From assembly GCA_950022655.1 (NCBI GenBank), contig OX465584.1:26819469-26883468 (forward strand): a stretch of DNA of 64,000 bases, in the 5' to 3' direction. The position numbers and the translations under genes are program-made. Numbering within the stretch: position 1 is the stretch's first letter; every line of letters begins with the position of its first letter. Below, in pieces: positions 25,101 to 40,100 of this stretch. The stretch comes from Alentia gelatinosa. Taxonomy: Eukaryota; Annelida; Polychaeta; Phyllodocida; Polynoidae. The notes below the pieces were generated by a model that worked only from the letters and a program-made list of their open reading frames with translations, was not told the origin of the DNA and ran no database searches.

Positions 25101-28100
25101 GATTAGCGGCCGCTCAGCGTGTGTAAGATGTTTTCAGTCCTGAGTCGGAGGTGCACAGGGCGGGCGGCTGAGTGGGTGGCTGTGGGGGTGGCGGCCGCAT
25201 TCACACTGGAGTCGGACTTCAGGTGCACAGAGACACTGGGGGGAGGCGATTATATAGTAAGCCTGACTGTCCACACATTGAAATGGTGTTTGAAAGTAAG
25301 ATCTATTAGAAAAACAATTAAAACAACAACATGATGCAACATAATTAAGTTTTTATAAAATAAATTGGTAATATAAGATTGCAATTTTCATATAATACAG
25401 ACTTGGATGGTTAATGGCAAATGGAATATACTACCACTGATGTCCCCAAGTGGCAGAGGTCGGAATTATTGGATACTGGCATAAATAAACAGAATCAGGC
25501 GTATATATATAATGATATAAGACCGCACCATGGACACGTATATACGCCACTAGATAAGGCGTCTACGAGAGGGATAACAGGTAGAACTTCTAGATGCAAA
25601 ATCCTACTGTTAGATGCGTTTCGTATACATATGTAAAATAGTGGTATTCGTGCAGTGTCACAACCGTGATTTGATCCCCCGACGACATAACCACTACACC
25701 ACGGAGTCCCCTAATGCACACAAAAAAGGGTGGTATATAATTTTATACCACTATATTCTGCTGGTATATATTTAATAACAATACCGTAGAAGAGGTTGGT
25801 CTATGTCTCACGTACTGGCACAGGTATATAATAATACTCAAACCCTGTTCATCAAGATGATATGATTCTGAAACATATATATTAACCAAAGTTCATAGGT
25901 CTTTGGCAATAAATATTGAAAAAATGTGAGTTTTAGAACTTCAGACCATCACGGGGATTCCATCTTGAATATTTAAAATTGCTCAAGGGCGAGAGAGCAA
26001 CACCACCATAGATCTCATTATATATATCCCAGAGATGAATAATCAGCAGAGAGAAAAACTATATCCAGAGAAGTCTGGGTCAACCCCCACAGCTACTGGA
26101 CTAATAAGGCTGTATCATATGACTTATGGAAGTCACTTTTCATATACATGTATTTACATTACATATAGTTATATCTTAGTATAACCAATTTCAGATCCAG
26201 TCATTGGAATTCAAATGCTCATCAAAGATGTGCCATTTGCCCATGGGCTTGAACATGTGGGAAGTTCTCAATTCAAAGAGCATCTATCAAATTTGCTTTT
26301 AAAGGTAAGATGTAGATTAATATTTGCACTAGATAAAGATATGTTAATGTTATAACTAAATCACCCTGTTTCTTTAATCGTAGTTCGGATAATTTTACAT
26401 ATTTAACTCAATAAAAACGAATTCCATGACAGGACAACCAAAATATTTCACCCAGGAATTTATTTGATAGATTTTCCATTGTACATTTAAGGTCAAAAGA
26501 AGAATCCATCATATTCTGCAATTAGCTTATGTGTCAACACACATGGTAAGGGTCGCCCGACCTATAGGCACAGAAGCCTACATCGCTGGTTTGACTCCAG
26601 CAGTTACAGTTGAACTTCATGTGGCTGTCACTCACCGTACTTCTGATATGGTGAAGCATTTCCAGGATAATTTCCATGCCTTAAGCATCTCTCCAGAAAT
26701 TATCTTCTCTGCTGAGGCAGGTAACTATCTATTTCTTTCCCATGACAATTCTTGTTACTTTCAACACACTTTGAACATTTCTCATTCAAAGGCATTTCAT
26801 CAATATTTATTATTGTCCTGGATTCAATGATTTCTATCTTTGAAGGGAATGCATGTCACAAGGATGAGTGTCATAATGGAACAGAATGTATCCCTAAATC
26901 TCACAAGGAATTCAACTGCAAGTGTTCCCAAAGAGAGGGACTCCAAACACCATTGTGCTGTAAGTATATTTTCCATCATCTTATCTCCACTGTCATCTGC
27001 ACTGTAATATTCTTACAAACTTCATACATCTAAGTCAGGAGTAACTAGATACACTACAATCTTTATACATCATTATCCATTGTTTCTTCTCCCTACTATA
27101 TACATAACATGTTTATTGATAATGCATAACCATATTTCCATATATGCATCTCATTCTATCCTTATTGACCACTTTCAGCTCCATACATACCTATTCGATT
27201 GGTCATCAAAGATGTGCCATTTACCCAGGCACTTGAACATCTGGGAAGTCCTGAATCCAAAGAACATCTATCGAGGTTACTTGTCAATGTAGGTGCCAAT
27301 GAATTTATCATTACTCTGATTTGTTTCTAATCCAATCACCAAATGAAAGTTCAAGTTATTTTTAAAAAGAGTGTTTGGAAGATGTTTCTGAATGAGAAAT
27401 GTACATGTCCTGATTTAATGTCTACTTCCTTTAAAGAAACCAATTTCATTCTAATTGATCTGCAAAGTGTAACACCACCTTGTTTTAACATGCTCTCCAG
27501 GTCAAGAGAAGAGTCCAGTTCATTCTTCAATCAGCATATGAATCCTTACATCTGATAAGGGTCAGACGATCTACAGGTGCAGAAGCCTTTATCACTGATT
27601 TCACTCCAACAGTTACAGTTGAGCTTCATGTGGCTGTAACTTATCGTACACCTGATTTGGTCCAGCATTTCCGGGCTACATTCCACCCTTCAACGATCTC
27701 TCGAAACATTGTTCATTCTACTGAAGCAGGTAGGTCATTCATTTTCATCAGAGAATCACAAATGCTAATGCGGCATAACCATCTACCAATAAATTGGGCA
27801 CTGACTATTTGGTTAGTGAACAAAAGTCAGGAGGTGCACAGCACGAAAAACCTTAATCTACATATATATATATGTCCACCAGATATACCTATGATTTTGC
27901 ATAGATATGTTAGTCCTATTTTCCATCATGTATGTGACTCGTCTATAGATGCATATAAGTGTACATGTTTCAGTCATACATATATGTCATATATATGCCT
28001 GATTTTGTTGTATTTACGCCACTGTCCAATAATAGTGATCTCTCCACCTCGGGGATACAATTGTTGTTTTATTTCATTTGTCATTAGTTATCAAAGTCAG

Positions 28101-31100
28101 TGGTATATAAAAGATCCAATGTTATATCATCAAGTTATTTATTTTTGTTATAAAATCTTTTTAAGACCCGAATGAGTATTTTGATAGATTATACTTTGAA
28201 AATGCCATTTTTCTATATGCTTCAAGATTAGTTGGTATATAATGTACGCAGTACATGATAGTGGTTATAGACTTGGGTCGCAGTCTGGGTCAGGGTCAGG
28301 CTCAGGCTTGGGGTTGAAATCAGTATCAGAGTCATGAGCAAGGGCTTTTGTTTTGGTGCAGGTATACCCTACTGCCACAGCTGCCACCACACAGCCACTA
28401 CAATGGTGTGTGCACAGTACACAGTATATTTCTCGTCATATACACTTTATGGCAAATACAGCCATTAAGCTTCCATATACAAGGAAAGACATATTTGTAT
28501 ACACTGCATATACACTGGCATGAAATATGGACAAATACATATTAAAACATGTCAATGTACATGGGATACATGCATATACTCTGTGGCGTATATGTGAAAT
28601 TTCTTAGATTTTCGTACATTGGTGGTTGCTATTAGGGGCCATCCATAAAGTACATATGAAGAATTTTTGAATTTTTGACCGGCACATCCCTCCATCTCCG
28701 CATTAGAACAAAGAGGGAGCATCACTTCAACCCCCCCTCACTTACTTTATGGACGGCCCCTTATGGATGGCCCCTTAAGGATTTATCTTTGCCTAATAAT
28801 CAGCCACCCCAAATCTTACACAATATTTCCACATATGACTGATTTTTCTAACAGTGCATTGAAAATTACTAGGAAAGTATATATGGATCCTAGCCTTATA
28901 CTGAAGCCGAGTGTATACTTCCAATAGACACACTGATGAGGTTCCTATATGCAATGAGAGAGCTAATTCAAACATCACCTTTGGTACAATAAAGGATCCT
29001 ATTTGCAATGAGACATTGGGGCTCAAAGACAATGCAAGATCAGGAGTCATTTGAATTTGTTGTTGAGGTGAATGATCATCAGTTGTTGAAGTTGCCACTA
29101 AATGAGAGTACTTCGAAATCTGTCCTAAATGAAAAATATGATCCAACGGTGAACACTTTATATTACGTCTAGAAGTCTTGAAATGCTTGGTTTAAGATGT
29201 TTACTCACCTAATCTGAAATCATCAATTATTTAAGGCAATGCATGTGAAAAGTCTGAATGCCACAATGGTACAGAGTGTGTTCCAAAACATGAGGATGAC
29301 TTCAAATGCAATTGTATCCAATTGGCTGACCCACAGACACCATTGTGTTGTGAGTATATATTACCCTCATCTTTTCAAAGTAATTACATGTTATTTCATT
29401 ATATTGAAGCTCAACTTTGTCACTCAAATTCGGATGTACCATGAAAATTGATCATGTATACATTTTGAAGTATGTGTGTCACAAACAATTTCAGATCCAT
29501 ATATTCGTGTTAAATTGGTCATCAAAAATGTGCCATTTAGCCATGAGCTTGAATATATGGGAAGTGAAGAATTTAAGAAACATCTTTCAAGGATACTCGT
29601 AAAGGTAAGATCACATTGAATTCCTTTGACACAGGGTGAAACTTGTAATTTCCTCATATTCAATATTGAAAAATGAAATACCAAAAAGTTGTATTGTACA
29701 GATAACTTTTGAGTATTACCTACATTACCTCTCAAAACAATACCTACTGGCATCTTCTGGAGATGCCATGAACATGGGCATGCAATCAGACACTATATGG
29801 TTTAATGTGTTAGGTGGCATTCAATTAGAAAATATCATTTGTCACAAGGATATTTACAAAAACATTTACAACTGATTTTAAAATCAACATTATATTGCAG
29901 CCTATCTGTAAAAACCTTCTCTTTTACTACAGGTGTCAAGATATCTATTCTCAATAATCACACTTCAATCTATTCACTTGCCATACTTAAGGTGACAAGA
30001 AAATGAATGCTGTCCAATTATGGTCTTAGAGGGTTTACCTTGAAGCCTCTCTGAAAAATCTTAAACAGCTTCTATGAAAAACCTCACATGATATGTTTCA
30101 GGTGAGGAGAAGAATCCATCACATTCTGCAATCAGCCTACAGGTCATTACACCTGATAAGGGTCACCCGACCTAAAGGCACAGAAGTTGACTTCACAGAT
30201 TTGTCTCCAGCAGTTACCATTGATCTTCATGTTGCTGTCACGCATCGTACTACTGTGTTGGTCAAGGATCTCCAAGATAATTTACATGCCTTGAGCATAG
30301 ATCCAAACATTGTTTTCTCTTCTGAAGGAGGTAAGTATATTTTTCTGAACCTCATAACTCTAATTAGTTTGAAATGCATTTTTCATGGAAAATTATGATA
30401 CATATATTGATAACTGGATCAAAATTATTTCCTGTCTACCCCATTCTCCTTCCCTGATGTGGATGTGAATTGATTTGCTATTGTTATCAAGTTTCTCTGA
30501 GTTTTCCATGTTGGTGGGCCCTCAGGTTCCTGAGGGGTTTCTTCCAGAACTTTTGACCTTTTTATCTCGCCAAAAGGATATATTGATTATTGTTGTCATG
30601 TCAGTCTTTAGTCTATTCTGTGCATAAATGAATGTCTTTGCAGGGAATGCATGTGCCAAGGGTGCATGCCATGATCGAACAGAGTGCATTCCTGATCATC
30701 TGGGTGGATTCCGCTGCAGGTGTTCTCATATGGAAGGGCCACAAACACCTTTATGTAGTAAGTACATACTGCCATCATATACACCCATACATTTGTATCA
30801 AGTGTCAGATCACCCATACTTTTAAGAAGTACTATTCTATGTGCTATTTTTGATTTTGAAGTTTCTACATACTTTTAAGTCAGACATGACCATTTATCTC
30901 AGTCAGTGTTTAACCCTAGGACTTGTGTCATGCACCTGTCCTTAGAGTGAATACAGGGCCACCTGCCAAAGGCCTGCACTTGCATGAACAAATGGAAAAA
31001 TATGTCAAAAATGCTTGAATGGATCCTATGCTACAACATAGGATTGGGTTGTTTAGTCTTGTTCACTAACACTCAAGCATGCATAAAGATTCTACTGACG

Positions 31101-34100
31101 AACGATCATTTGCTGTGTATATATATATATCTGTTATGTTTGAGGTTAGAATTGTGGAACACATCGAAATGTCCATGGGTTTAAAGATCAAGTTAAATGA
31201 TATCATCTTACAAAGAGACTGGATACTCAGGCTCTTACTAGATAATCTATGAATGATTATAAGGCTGTATGAATTATGGAAGCCACTTTTCATATATTTA
31301 GATGTACATATAGATATATCTCCTCTTAACCTATTTCAGATCCAGTCATTGCAATTCGAATGCTTATCAAAGATGTGCCATTTACCCCAGAGCTCGAGCA
31401 TGTGGAAAGTCCTTATTTCAAAGAGCATCTTTCAAGTTTGCTTTTAAAGGTATGAAATACAGAACCTGTAAACCTTATAACTCAGGACCATGTGTTGAGA
31501 CACTCCCAAGCATGGGACAATAATTGAAAAGGTCTATAACAAAATTTTTCAAGGTGTATGTTCACTTGTAACTAAGGCCATATGTATTGAACTTAACCCA
31601 TTTATTCTGGTTGATGCCTTGAGGAATCAATCAGGACTGGCCTGGTTATGCCTTGAGGCATCATTTACAAAATGAATCTTTCATGTTATAAAATTGGACA
31701 TTTTGGCCCAATAAACATGACTTTTTCAAAGAATGTAAGTACAATATCCTATTTAATATTTATAGTTGAAATGAGAAGAATGTTAATGATCATGTTTTAT
31801 GCCATGTGATGGGAAAAGAAAATTTTCACAATCAGTCTCTAGTACCTGGTTCCTAGCAGTATGCATCTGAACTAGGAAACAGCCCTATGCCCTATTCGCA
31901 CACAATAAGGTTGAACAATCATCACTTTTTCTCAAATGATTAAAATTTTTGTAATCTCTGACCTTCTTTTTGGAAATTCATATCCTGTCAAATCTGAGTG
32001 TATTCACCAGCATCACACTTCATAACAGGGACCCATTGTATTGTATTCATGAATTCATATGATATTTTTTCCATTGAAAATGTAGGTGAAGAGAAGAATC
32101 CAATATCTTCTGCAATCGGACTTCAGGTCATTACACCTGATAAGGGTCAGCAGACCTACAGGTACAGAAGCCTACCTTACAGAAATGACTCCAGCTGTTA
32201 CAGTTGAACTTCATGTGGCTCTCACTCATCGTAACCATACTTTAGTGAAGAATTTCCAGGATAATTTCCATGCCTCAAGCATCTCTCCAGAAATAGTTTT
32301 CTCTGTGGAAGCAGGTAAGTATCTATCTCTTTACCATGATAATTCCCATTGCTTTCAACAACATTTCTCATTCAAAGGCATTTGTCAAATATCTATTGTT
32401 GATGTCAAAACAGAATATGGTTCTTTCTGTGCCTGATTCAATGACTTTCATCTTTGAAGGGAATGCATGTCACAAGGATAAGTGCCAGAATGGAACAGAA
32501 TGTATTCCTAAATCTCATGGGAAATTCAACTGCAGGTGCTCTCAAATAGAAGGACTCCAAACACCATTGTGCTGTAAGTATATTTTCCATCATCTTATCC
32601 GCACTGTAAAAGTAATATTCTTACAAACTTCATACATCTAAGTTAGGAGTAACTAGATACACTACAATCTTTATATATCCTTATCCATTGTTTCTTCTCC
32701 CTACTTTGTACATAACATGTTTATTGATAATGCATAACCATATTTCCATATATATGTGTCTCATTCTATCCTTATTGACCACTTTCAGCTCCATACATAC
32801 CTATTCGATTGGTCATCAAAGATGTGCCATTTACCCAGGCCCTTGAACATCTGGGAAGTCCTGAATTCAAAGAACATCTATCAATGTTACTTGTCCATGT
32901 AGGTGCCAATGAGTTAATCATTACTCTGAATTGTTTCTAATCCAATCACCAAATGAAACTTCTAGTTATTTTTAAAAAGAGTGTTTGGAAGATGTTTCTG
33001 AAGGAGAAATGTACATGATTTGATGTCTACTTCCTTTAAAAAACCCAATTTCATTCTAATTGTTCTGCAAAGTGTTACACAACTTTGTTTTTTACATGCT
33101 TTCCAGGTCAAGAGAAGAGTCCAGTTCATTCTTCAATCAGCATATGAATCCTTACACCTGATAAGGGTCAGACGATCTACAGGTGCAGAAGCCTTTATCA
33201 CCGATTTCACTCCTACAGTTACAGTTGAGCTTCATGTGGCTGTAACTTATCGCACACCTTATTTGGTCCAGCATTTCCGGGCTACATTCCACCCTTCAAC
33301 AATCTCTCGAAATATTGTTCATTCTACTGAGGCAGGTAGGTCATTCATTTTCATCAAAGGATCAACGAATGGTAATGCAGCAGATTCACCTGCCAACAAG
33401 TTGGGCACTGACTATTTGGTCAGTGAACAAAAGTCAGGAGGTGTTTGTTCTTGAGGATTTATCTTTGCCTTATGATAAGCAACCTCAAATCCTACAACAT
33501 TTCACACCTTATGACTGATTTTTCTAGCATTGCATTATAAGTAACTGAGAAATTATAAGTGTTCCTACATGGATCCATTATGTCATTATGTCTACAAAGA
33601 TGGATAACACATATCATCCCACTAGTAGTCTAATGTTTGCCCACCATACCCTGATTATTGTTTAAAAATATGACAGTAAGCCAGACCTAATACACATGTT
33701 TATGCCATCTATTTTTCTACATGACACTGCACAATATAAAGCAATTAGTATCTATAATTTCAATTTCTATCCAAATATTCTTCATTCAAAAAGCAATCTA
33801 CTTGTGGCAGTGGCATAACATGCTGCATCAGGGAAACATTCTCTAGATGTAGGCATAAGTGGATCATTAGCAACCCATTCCAAACACCACGGAGCTTACT
33901 GCTATGAGTTTTAATGTGAAGGGATGGTACTTTGAGTTCTGGCCGATGATGAGTGCCATGGCTGAGTTACAGAGCCCATACTGTAGGTCTCGCTTGTGAG
34001 ACAAGCAAGTGATAGCCTAGGGTTGAGATATACAGTAGGAAACTGACTGAGTAGTGCAGTGACTGTAGTTCTTTGTTGGAAAAGTTTAGTTGTTCTCACA

Positions 34101-37100
34101 AAGTAGTTGACCATCAGAGAATTATGAAAATCGAGATAATGGTAAAATATACATATGGAATTGATCAGAGCCCGCTTTTCTTTACCTAAATATGCCAAAA
34201 TATCTGATAAAATAGGTTTAAGAATCATTGTTTTGATCAATGCAAGAGGGTAGACCCTCTCATCATTTACTACTATTGAAACAGGACCCTGTTTTATATC
34301 AATGGGAAGTGTGAAGATGTGGGACAGGTTTCAGTATAGATTGCCTGCTTTGTTGAAGTTGCCACCAAATGATAAAACTTCGAAATCTGGCGTAAATGAA
34401 TATCATGTGATCATGGGTAAACAAGTTATATTGTGTCTAGAAGTTTTGCAATGCTTGGTTTAAGATGTTTCCTTACCAAATTTCAAATCATCAATTCTTC
34501 AAGGCAATGCATGTGAAAAGTCTGAATGCCGCAATGGTACAGAGTGTGTTCCAAAACATGAGGATGACTTCAAATGCAATTGTATCCAAATGGCTGACCC
34601 ACAGACACCATTGTGTTGTGAGTATATATTACCCACATCTTTTCAAAGTAATTACATGTTATTTCATTATATTGAAGCACAATTTTGTCACTCAAATTCG
34701 GATGTACCATGAAAATTGATCATGTATACAATTTGAAGTATGTGTGTCACAAACAATTTCAGATCCATATATTCATGTTAAATTGGTCATCAAAAATGTG
34801 CCATTTATCCCTGATCTTGAATATTTGGGAAGTGAAGAATTTAAGAAACATCTTTCAAGGATACTCTTAAAGGTAAGATCACATTGAATTCCTTTAACAA
34901 AGGGTGAACCTTTGAGTTTCCTCATATTCAATATTGAAAAATGAAATACCAAGAAGTTGAATTGTACAAATAACTTTTTAAAATCAACATTATATTGCAG
35001 CCTATCTGTAAAAACCTTCTCTTTTACTACAGGTGTCAAGATATCTATTCTCAATACTTCAATCTATTCACTTGCCATACTTAAGGTGACAAGAAGATGA
35101 ATGCTTTCCATTTATGGTCTTAGAGGGTTTTCCTTGAAGCCTCCCTGAAAAATCTTAAACAGCTTCTATGAAAAACCTCACATGATATGTTTCAGGTGAG
35201 GAAAAGAATCCATCACATTCTGCAATCAGCCTACAGGTCATTACACCTGATAAGGGTCACCCGACCTAAAGGCACAGAAGTTGACTTCATAGATTTGTCT
35301 CCAGCAGTTACCATTGATCTCCATGTAGCTGTCACGCATCGTACTACTGTATTGGTCAAGGATCTCCAAGATAATTTACATGCCTTGAGCATAGATCCAG
35401 ACATTGTTTTCTCATCTGAGGGAGGTAAGTATATTTTTCTATAAACATCATAACTCTAATTACTTCATGGAAAATTATGGTACATATATTGATAACTGGA
35501 CTTAAATTATTTCCTGTCTACCCCATTCTCCTTCCCTGATGTGGATGTGAATTGATTTGCTATTGTTATCAAGTTTCTCTGAGTTTTCCATGTTGGTGGG
35601 CCCTCAGGTTCCTGAGGGGTTTCTTCCAGAACTTTTGATCTTTTTATCTCGCCAAAAGGATATGTTGATTATTGTTGTCATGTCAGTCTTTAGTCTATTC
35701 TGTGCATAAACGAATGTCTTTGCAGGGAATGCATGTGCCAAGGGTGCATGCCATGATCAAACAGAGTGCATTCCTGAACATCTGGGTGGATTCCGCTGCA
35801 GGTGTTCTCATATGGAAGGGCCACAAACACCTTTATGTAGTAAGTACATACTTCCATCATATACATCCATACATTTGTATTAAGTGTCAGATCACCCATA
35901 ACTTTAAGAAGTACTCTTCTATGTGCTATTTTGAATTTTGAAGTTTATACATACTTTTAAGTCAGACATGACCATTTATCTCAGTCAGTGTTTAACCTTA
36001 GGATTTCATGCACCTGTCCTTAGAGTGAATACAGGGCCACCTGCCAAAGGCCTGCACTTGCATGAACAAATGGAAAAATATGTCAAAAATACTTGAATGG
36101 ATCCTATGCTACTACGTAGGATTGGGTTGTTCAGTCTTGTTCACTAACACTCTTGCATGCATAAAGATTCTACTGACCAACCATCATTTGCTGTGTGTAA
36201 ATATATATATCTGTTATGTTTGAGGTTAGAATGTTGGAGCACATGGAAATGTCTATGGATTTCAAGATCAAATTAAATGATATCTTCTTATAATAGAAAT
36301 GGGGGACTCAGGTTCTTGCTAGATAATCTAAGAATGATTATAAGGCTGTATGAATTTTGGAAGCCACTTTTCATATATTTAGATGTACATATAGTTATAT
36401 CTCCTCTTAACCAATTTCAGATCCAGTCATTGCAATTCGAATGCTTATCAAAGATGTGCCATTTACCCCAGAGCTCGAGCATGTGGAAAGTCCTCATTTC
36501 AAAGAGCATCTTTCAAGTTTGCTTTTAAAGGTATGATATACTGAACCTGTAAACCTTATAAGTCAGGACCATGTGTTGAGACACTCCCAAGCATGGGACA
36601 ATGAATGTCTTGAGGCACTCTTATATTTAGCACAATAATTGAAAAGCTCTCCAACATGATTTTTCAAGGTGTATGTTCACTTGTAACTAAGGCCATATGT
36701 ATTGAACTTAACCCATTTATTCTGGTTGATGCCTTGAAGAATCAATCAGGACTGGCCTGGTCATGCCTCAAGGCATCATCCAGCCCGGGATGGCCGGGTC
36801 AAGCCTTGATGCATCATTTACATAATAACTCTTTCACATGATAAAATAACATGAAATTTCCCAAGAATGTAGGTACAATATCATATTTAATATTTATAGT
36901 TGAAATGAGAAGAATGTCAATGATCATGTTTTATGTCATGTGATGGGAGAAGGAAATTTTCACAATCAGCCTCTAGTACCTGGTCCCTAGCCGTATGCAT
37001 CTGAACTAGGTTTCAGACCTATGCCCCATTCACACACAATAGGGTTGAACAATCATCACTTTTTCTCAAATAATCAAATTTCTTTTAATCTCTGACATTC

Positions 37101-40100
37101 TTATTTGAAATTCATGTCCTGTAAAATCTGAGTATATTTACCAGCACCACACTTCATAACAGGGATCCAATGTATTGCTATCACACTGCACGAAAACCAC
37201 CATTTTATCTATTTTTTTGTTGTTGTTGTTAATAAATGTTAAAAAAACTAAATTGTGTGTATCTGGTAATGAAACAAAGTTAAATAAGATCAACTACGCT
37301 GAGCCAGATAACCAGGTTAAACTAGGGGGCACCCAGTTACCACACTGTATGAGTTATAACTATTTAGGGATAACCTGGGATGAGACCTTATCTTGGGAGA
37401 AATGTGTGAACGATACTATCCGAAAAGTGAACCATAAATTATTTAGATTATCAAAAGAAAGGAAATATATAACACAGGACACTAGTACTAAAATTTATAA
37501 ATCTATGATAGCCCCTATCTTTGACTACCGGGGGTATTTTGATGCGGGTGCAAATAAGTCTCTTTTGGACAAGTTGCAAAGGACCCAGAATAGGGGATTG
37601 AGAATGTGTACTCGGTCGAACGAACGAGAAATCACCACCAAGTCATTGCATAAAAAATGTGACATACAGCCTTTATGTAAGCAGAGACTGTACCTAAACT
37701 TGTTATACATGCGTAAATATGCTAATGAAATCGAACCAGACGAAAGTCCTAAAACCAGAAGGCAAGCTAAAAAGATTGTTAAGTTGGGAAGGCCTAAAAC
37801 AAGCTTTTTCAAAAGAAGCCCCATTTACCGTGGGATGGAACGCTGGAATGAGCTGCCATACGAAGTTCAGACAGGTTCACTTTATACCTTCAAGAAACAT
37901 ATCAAACAGAAATTCTGGTCAGAGCTTTAATGTTTATACTTAAGAAAGCTTGTGGAAAGAGCCATACATATACTTGGTTATCTATCATCATTACCTCACC
38001 CACCTGTACATAGTGTATCTATACCTGGAAGGAATTGTCTCTGTTATCAGAATTTTCCCGGGTGATAAAGTGGCCAGAATACCTGCCATGGCAGAGGCCA
38101 TTGTGTACTTTTGTGCAAATAAAAAAAAAAAAAAAAAAAAAAAAATCTATCTATGTGCCCCGCATATATAGGCATGATTTTGACCTTGCTTTTCCATCAT
38201 ATATATATGCCTTATCTATTGGCATATATACGTGTCCATGTTGCAGTAATATACATACGCCATATTTATGCCTGATTCTGTTGTATTTACACCACTATCC
38301 AATAATTCTGATCTCTACCACTTGGGCACACCACTATAGTATATCTCATTTTCCATTAGTCATTACGTCCTTGGTATACGGAAAGTTCAATGTTATATTA
38401 TTAATTTTGATCATAAAATTGTTCTAAAACCCTATTTATTATCTTTTCATTAAATACATATAATAAACCCAGCCTTCTTTGGTTTTTTTAAACGTTTTTT
38501 TAAATAGATTTTAGTTTCAAAACACCACTCTTCTGTTGGGTTCTCACTGTCAGCCTTTATAAGACTTCTAGAGGTTGAGAACATAGACATTGGGTCCCTG
38601 AGAGTGTTGGGAGCCCTCCTGCCTGCCACCACGCCTGACACCCTCAGCCACCCGCACTCCCCGCTCCCGCCCCCACCTCCTGGCCAAGCAGCTGGGTAAT
38701 CCATCTGCACACACTGGGAGGAGGAATGGGATTGGCAGGGGTTAGGCAGGGTTTAAGCGAGGGGTTTGTGGGGGTAGGAGTCAGAGTCTGAATCAAGAGC
38801 GAGAGGTCCTCCTGGGGTCACCTATACCTCTACTAGCACAAACGGGCGGTAGGCAGTGAGTGGGAGGGTAGCTGGGAGGGGGGTGGCTCCAGGCACACAT
38901 GAGCAAGGAACTCAGTGATGGTTGAGTGAGTGCAAGGAGTCATGGGTTGGCCCTTACATCTACCTGCCAGTGGCAGAGGTGGGTTGCAAATTTTTTCTTC
39001 TTTTTTTTCATCAGTATACATATACACCAAATGTATATAACATGTATATGACTGGCGTATACATTTCGTACAGAGGATATTTCCTCTCATATATGCCTGG
39101 TGTGAAATACAGCCAAGACACATCAGTAAACAAGAGGAAACAGTCTTGTATACACCTTATATGCTGGTGTGAAATATGGGCATATATATAACATGTCAAT
39201 ATTCAGCCAATATATGCACTTCCGCAATGGCCTATATATGTATAAAGTGGTGGTTTTCATGCAGTGTCATGAATTTATATATCAATTTTTGTCCACTGAA
39301 AATTGTAGGTGAAGAGAAGAATCCAATATGTTCTGCAATCAGACTACAGGTCATTACACCTGATAAGGGTCACCCGACCTACAGGTACAGAAGCCTACCT
39401 CACAGAATTGACTCCAGCTGTTACAGTTGAACTTCATGTGGCTCTCACTCATCGTAACCATACTTTAGTGAAGAATTTCCAAGATAATTTCCATGCCTCA
39501 AGCATCTCTCCAGAAATTGTTTTCTCTGCGGAAGCAGGTAAGTATCTATCTCTTTACCATGACAATTCCCATTGCTTTCAACATTTCCGATTCAAAGGCA
39601 TTTTGTCAAATATCTATTGTTGATTTCAAAACAGAATAAGGTTCTTTCTGTGCCTGATTCAATGACTTTCATCTTTGAAGGGAATGCATGTCACAAGGAT
39701 AAGTGCCAGAATGGAACAGAATGTATTCCTAAATCTCATGGCAAATTCAACTGCAGGTGCTCTCAAATAGAAGGACTCCAAACACCATTGTGCTGTAAGT
39801 ATATTTTCCATCATCTTATCCGCACTGTCAAAGTAATATTCATACAAACTTCATACATCTAAGTTAGGAGTAACTAGATACACTACAATCTTTATATATC
39901 CTTATCCATTGTTTCTTCTCCCTACTATGTACATAACATGTTTATTGATAATGCATAACCATATTTCCATATATGTATCTCATTCTATCCTTATTGACCA
40001 CTTTCAGCTCCATACATACCTATTCGATTGGTCATCAAAGATGTGCCATTTACCCAGGCCCTTGAACATCTGGGAAGTCCTGAATTCAAAGAACATCTAT

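Larger units (their letters stand above)
15434..26194 (+). other. 10.8 kb intron between modules 7 and 8, transposon-rich
   Basis: No SEA or EGF exon was found here on either strand. The intron separates the ancestral trimer from the amplified array. Identified pieces are listed separately. Stretches 15434-16385, 17904-19470 and 25713-26194 show nothing recognisable. The 19471-19730 stretch is GC-richer, dense in short inverted words, and looks like an old repeat of unknown family. Confidence 0.7.

Noticed and set aside
33335..33454. Read-through of the module 12 SEA exon into the intron (IKGSTNGNAADSP), also in modules 18 and 21.
   Set aside because: The canonical donor at the exon end is present in all copies. 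The extension is intronic and ends at a stop before the EGF.
38450..38710. Minus-strand Gly/Trp-rich reading frame in the CACTG element core, repeated at 56323-56622.
   Set aside because: It is conserved only because the element was duplicated. It is low-complexity and has no transposase motifs.
39659..39847. Recurrent minus-strand frames opposite the EGF exons, seen in several modules.
   Set aside because: They are antisense shadows of duplicated exons, without their own splice or codon support.
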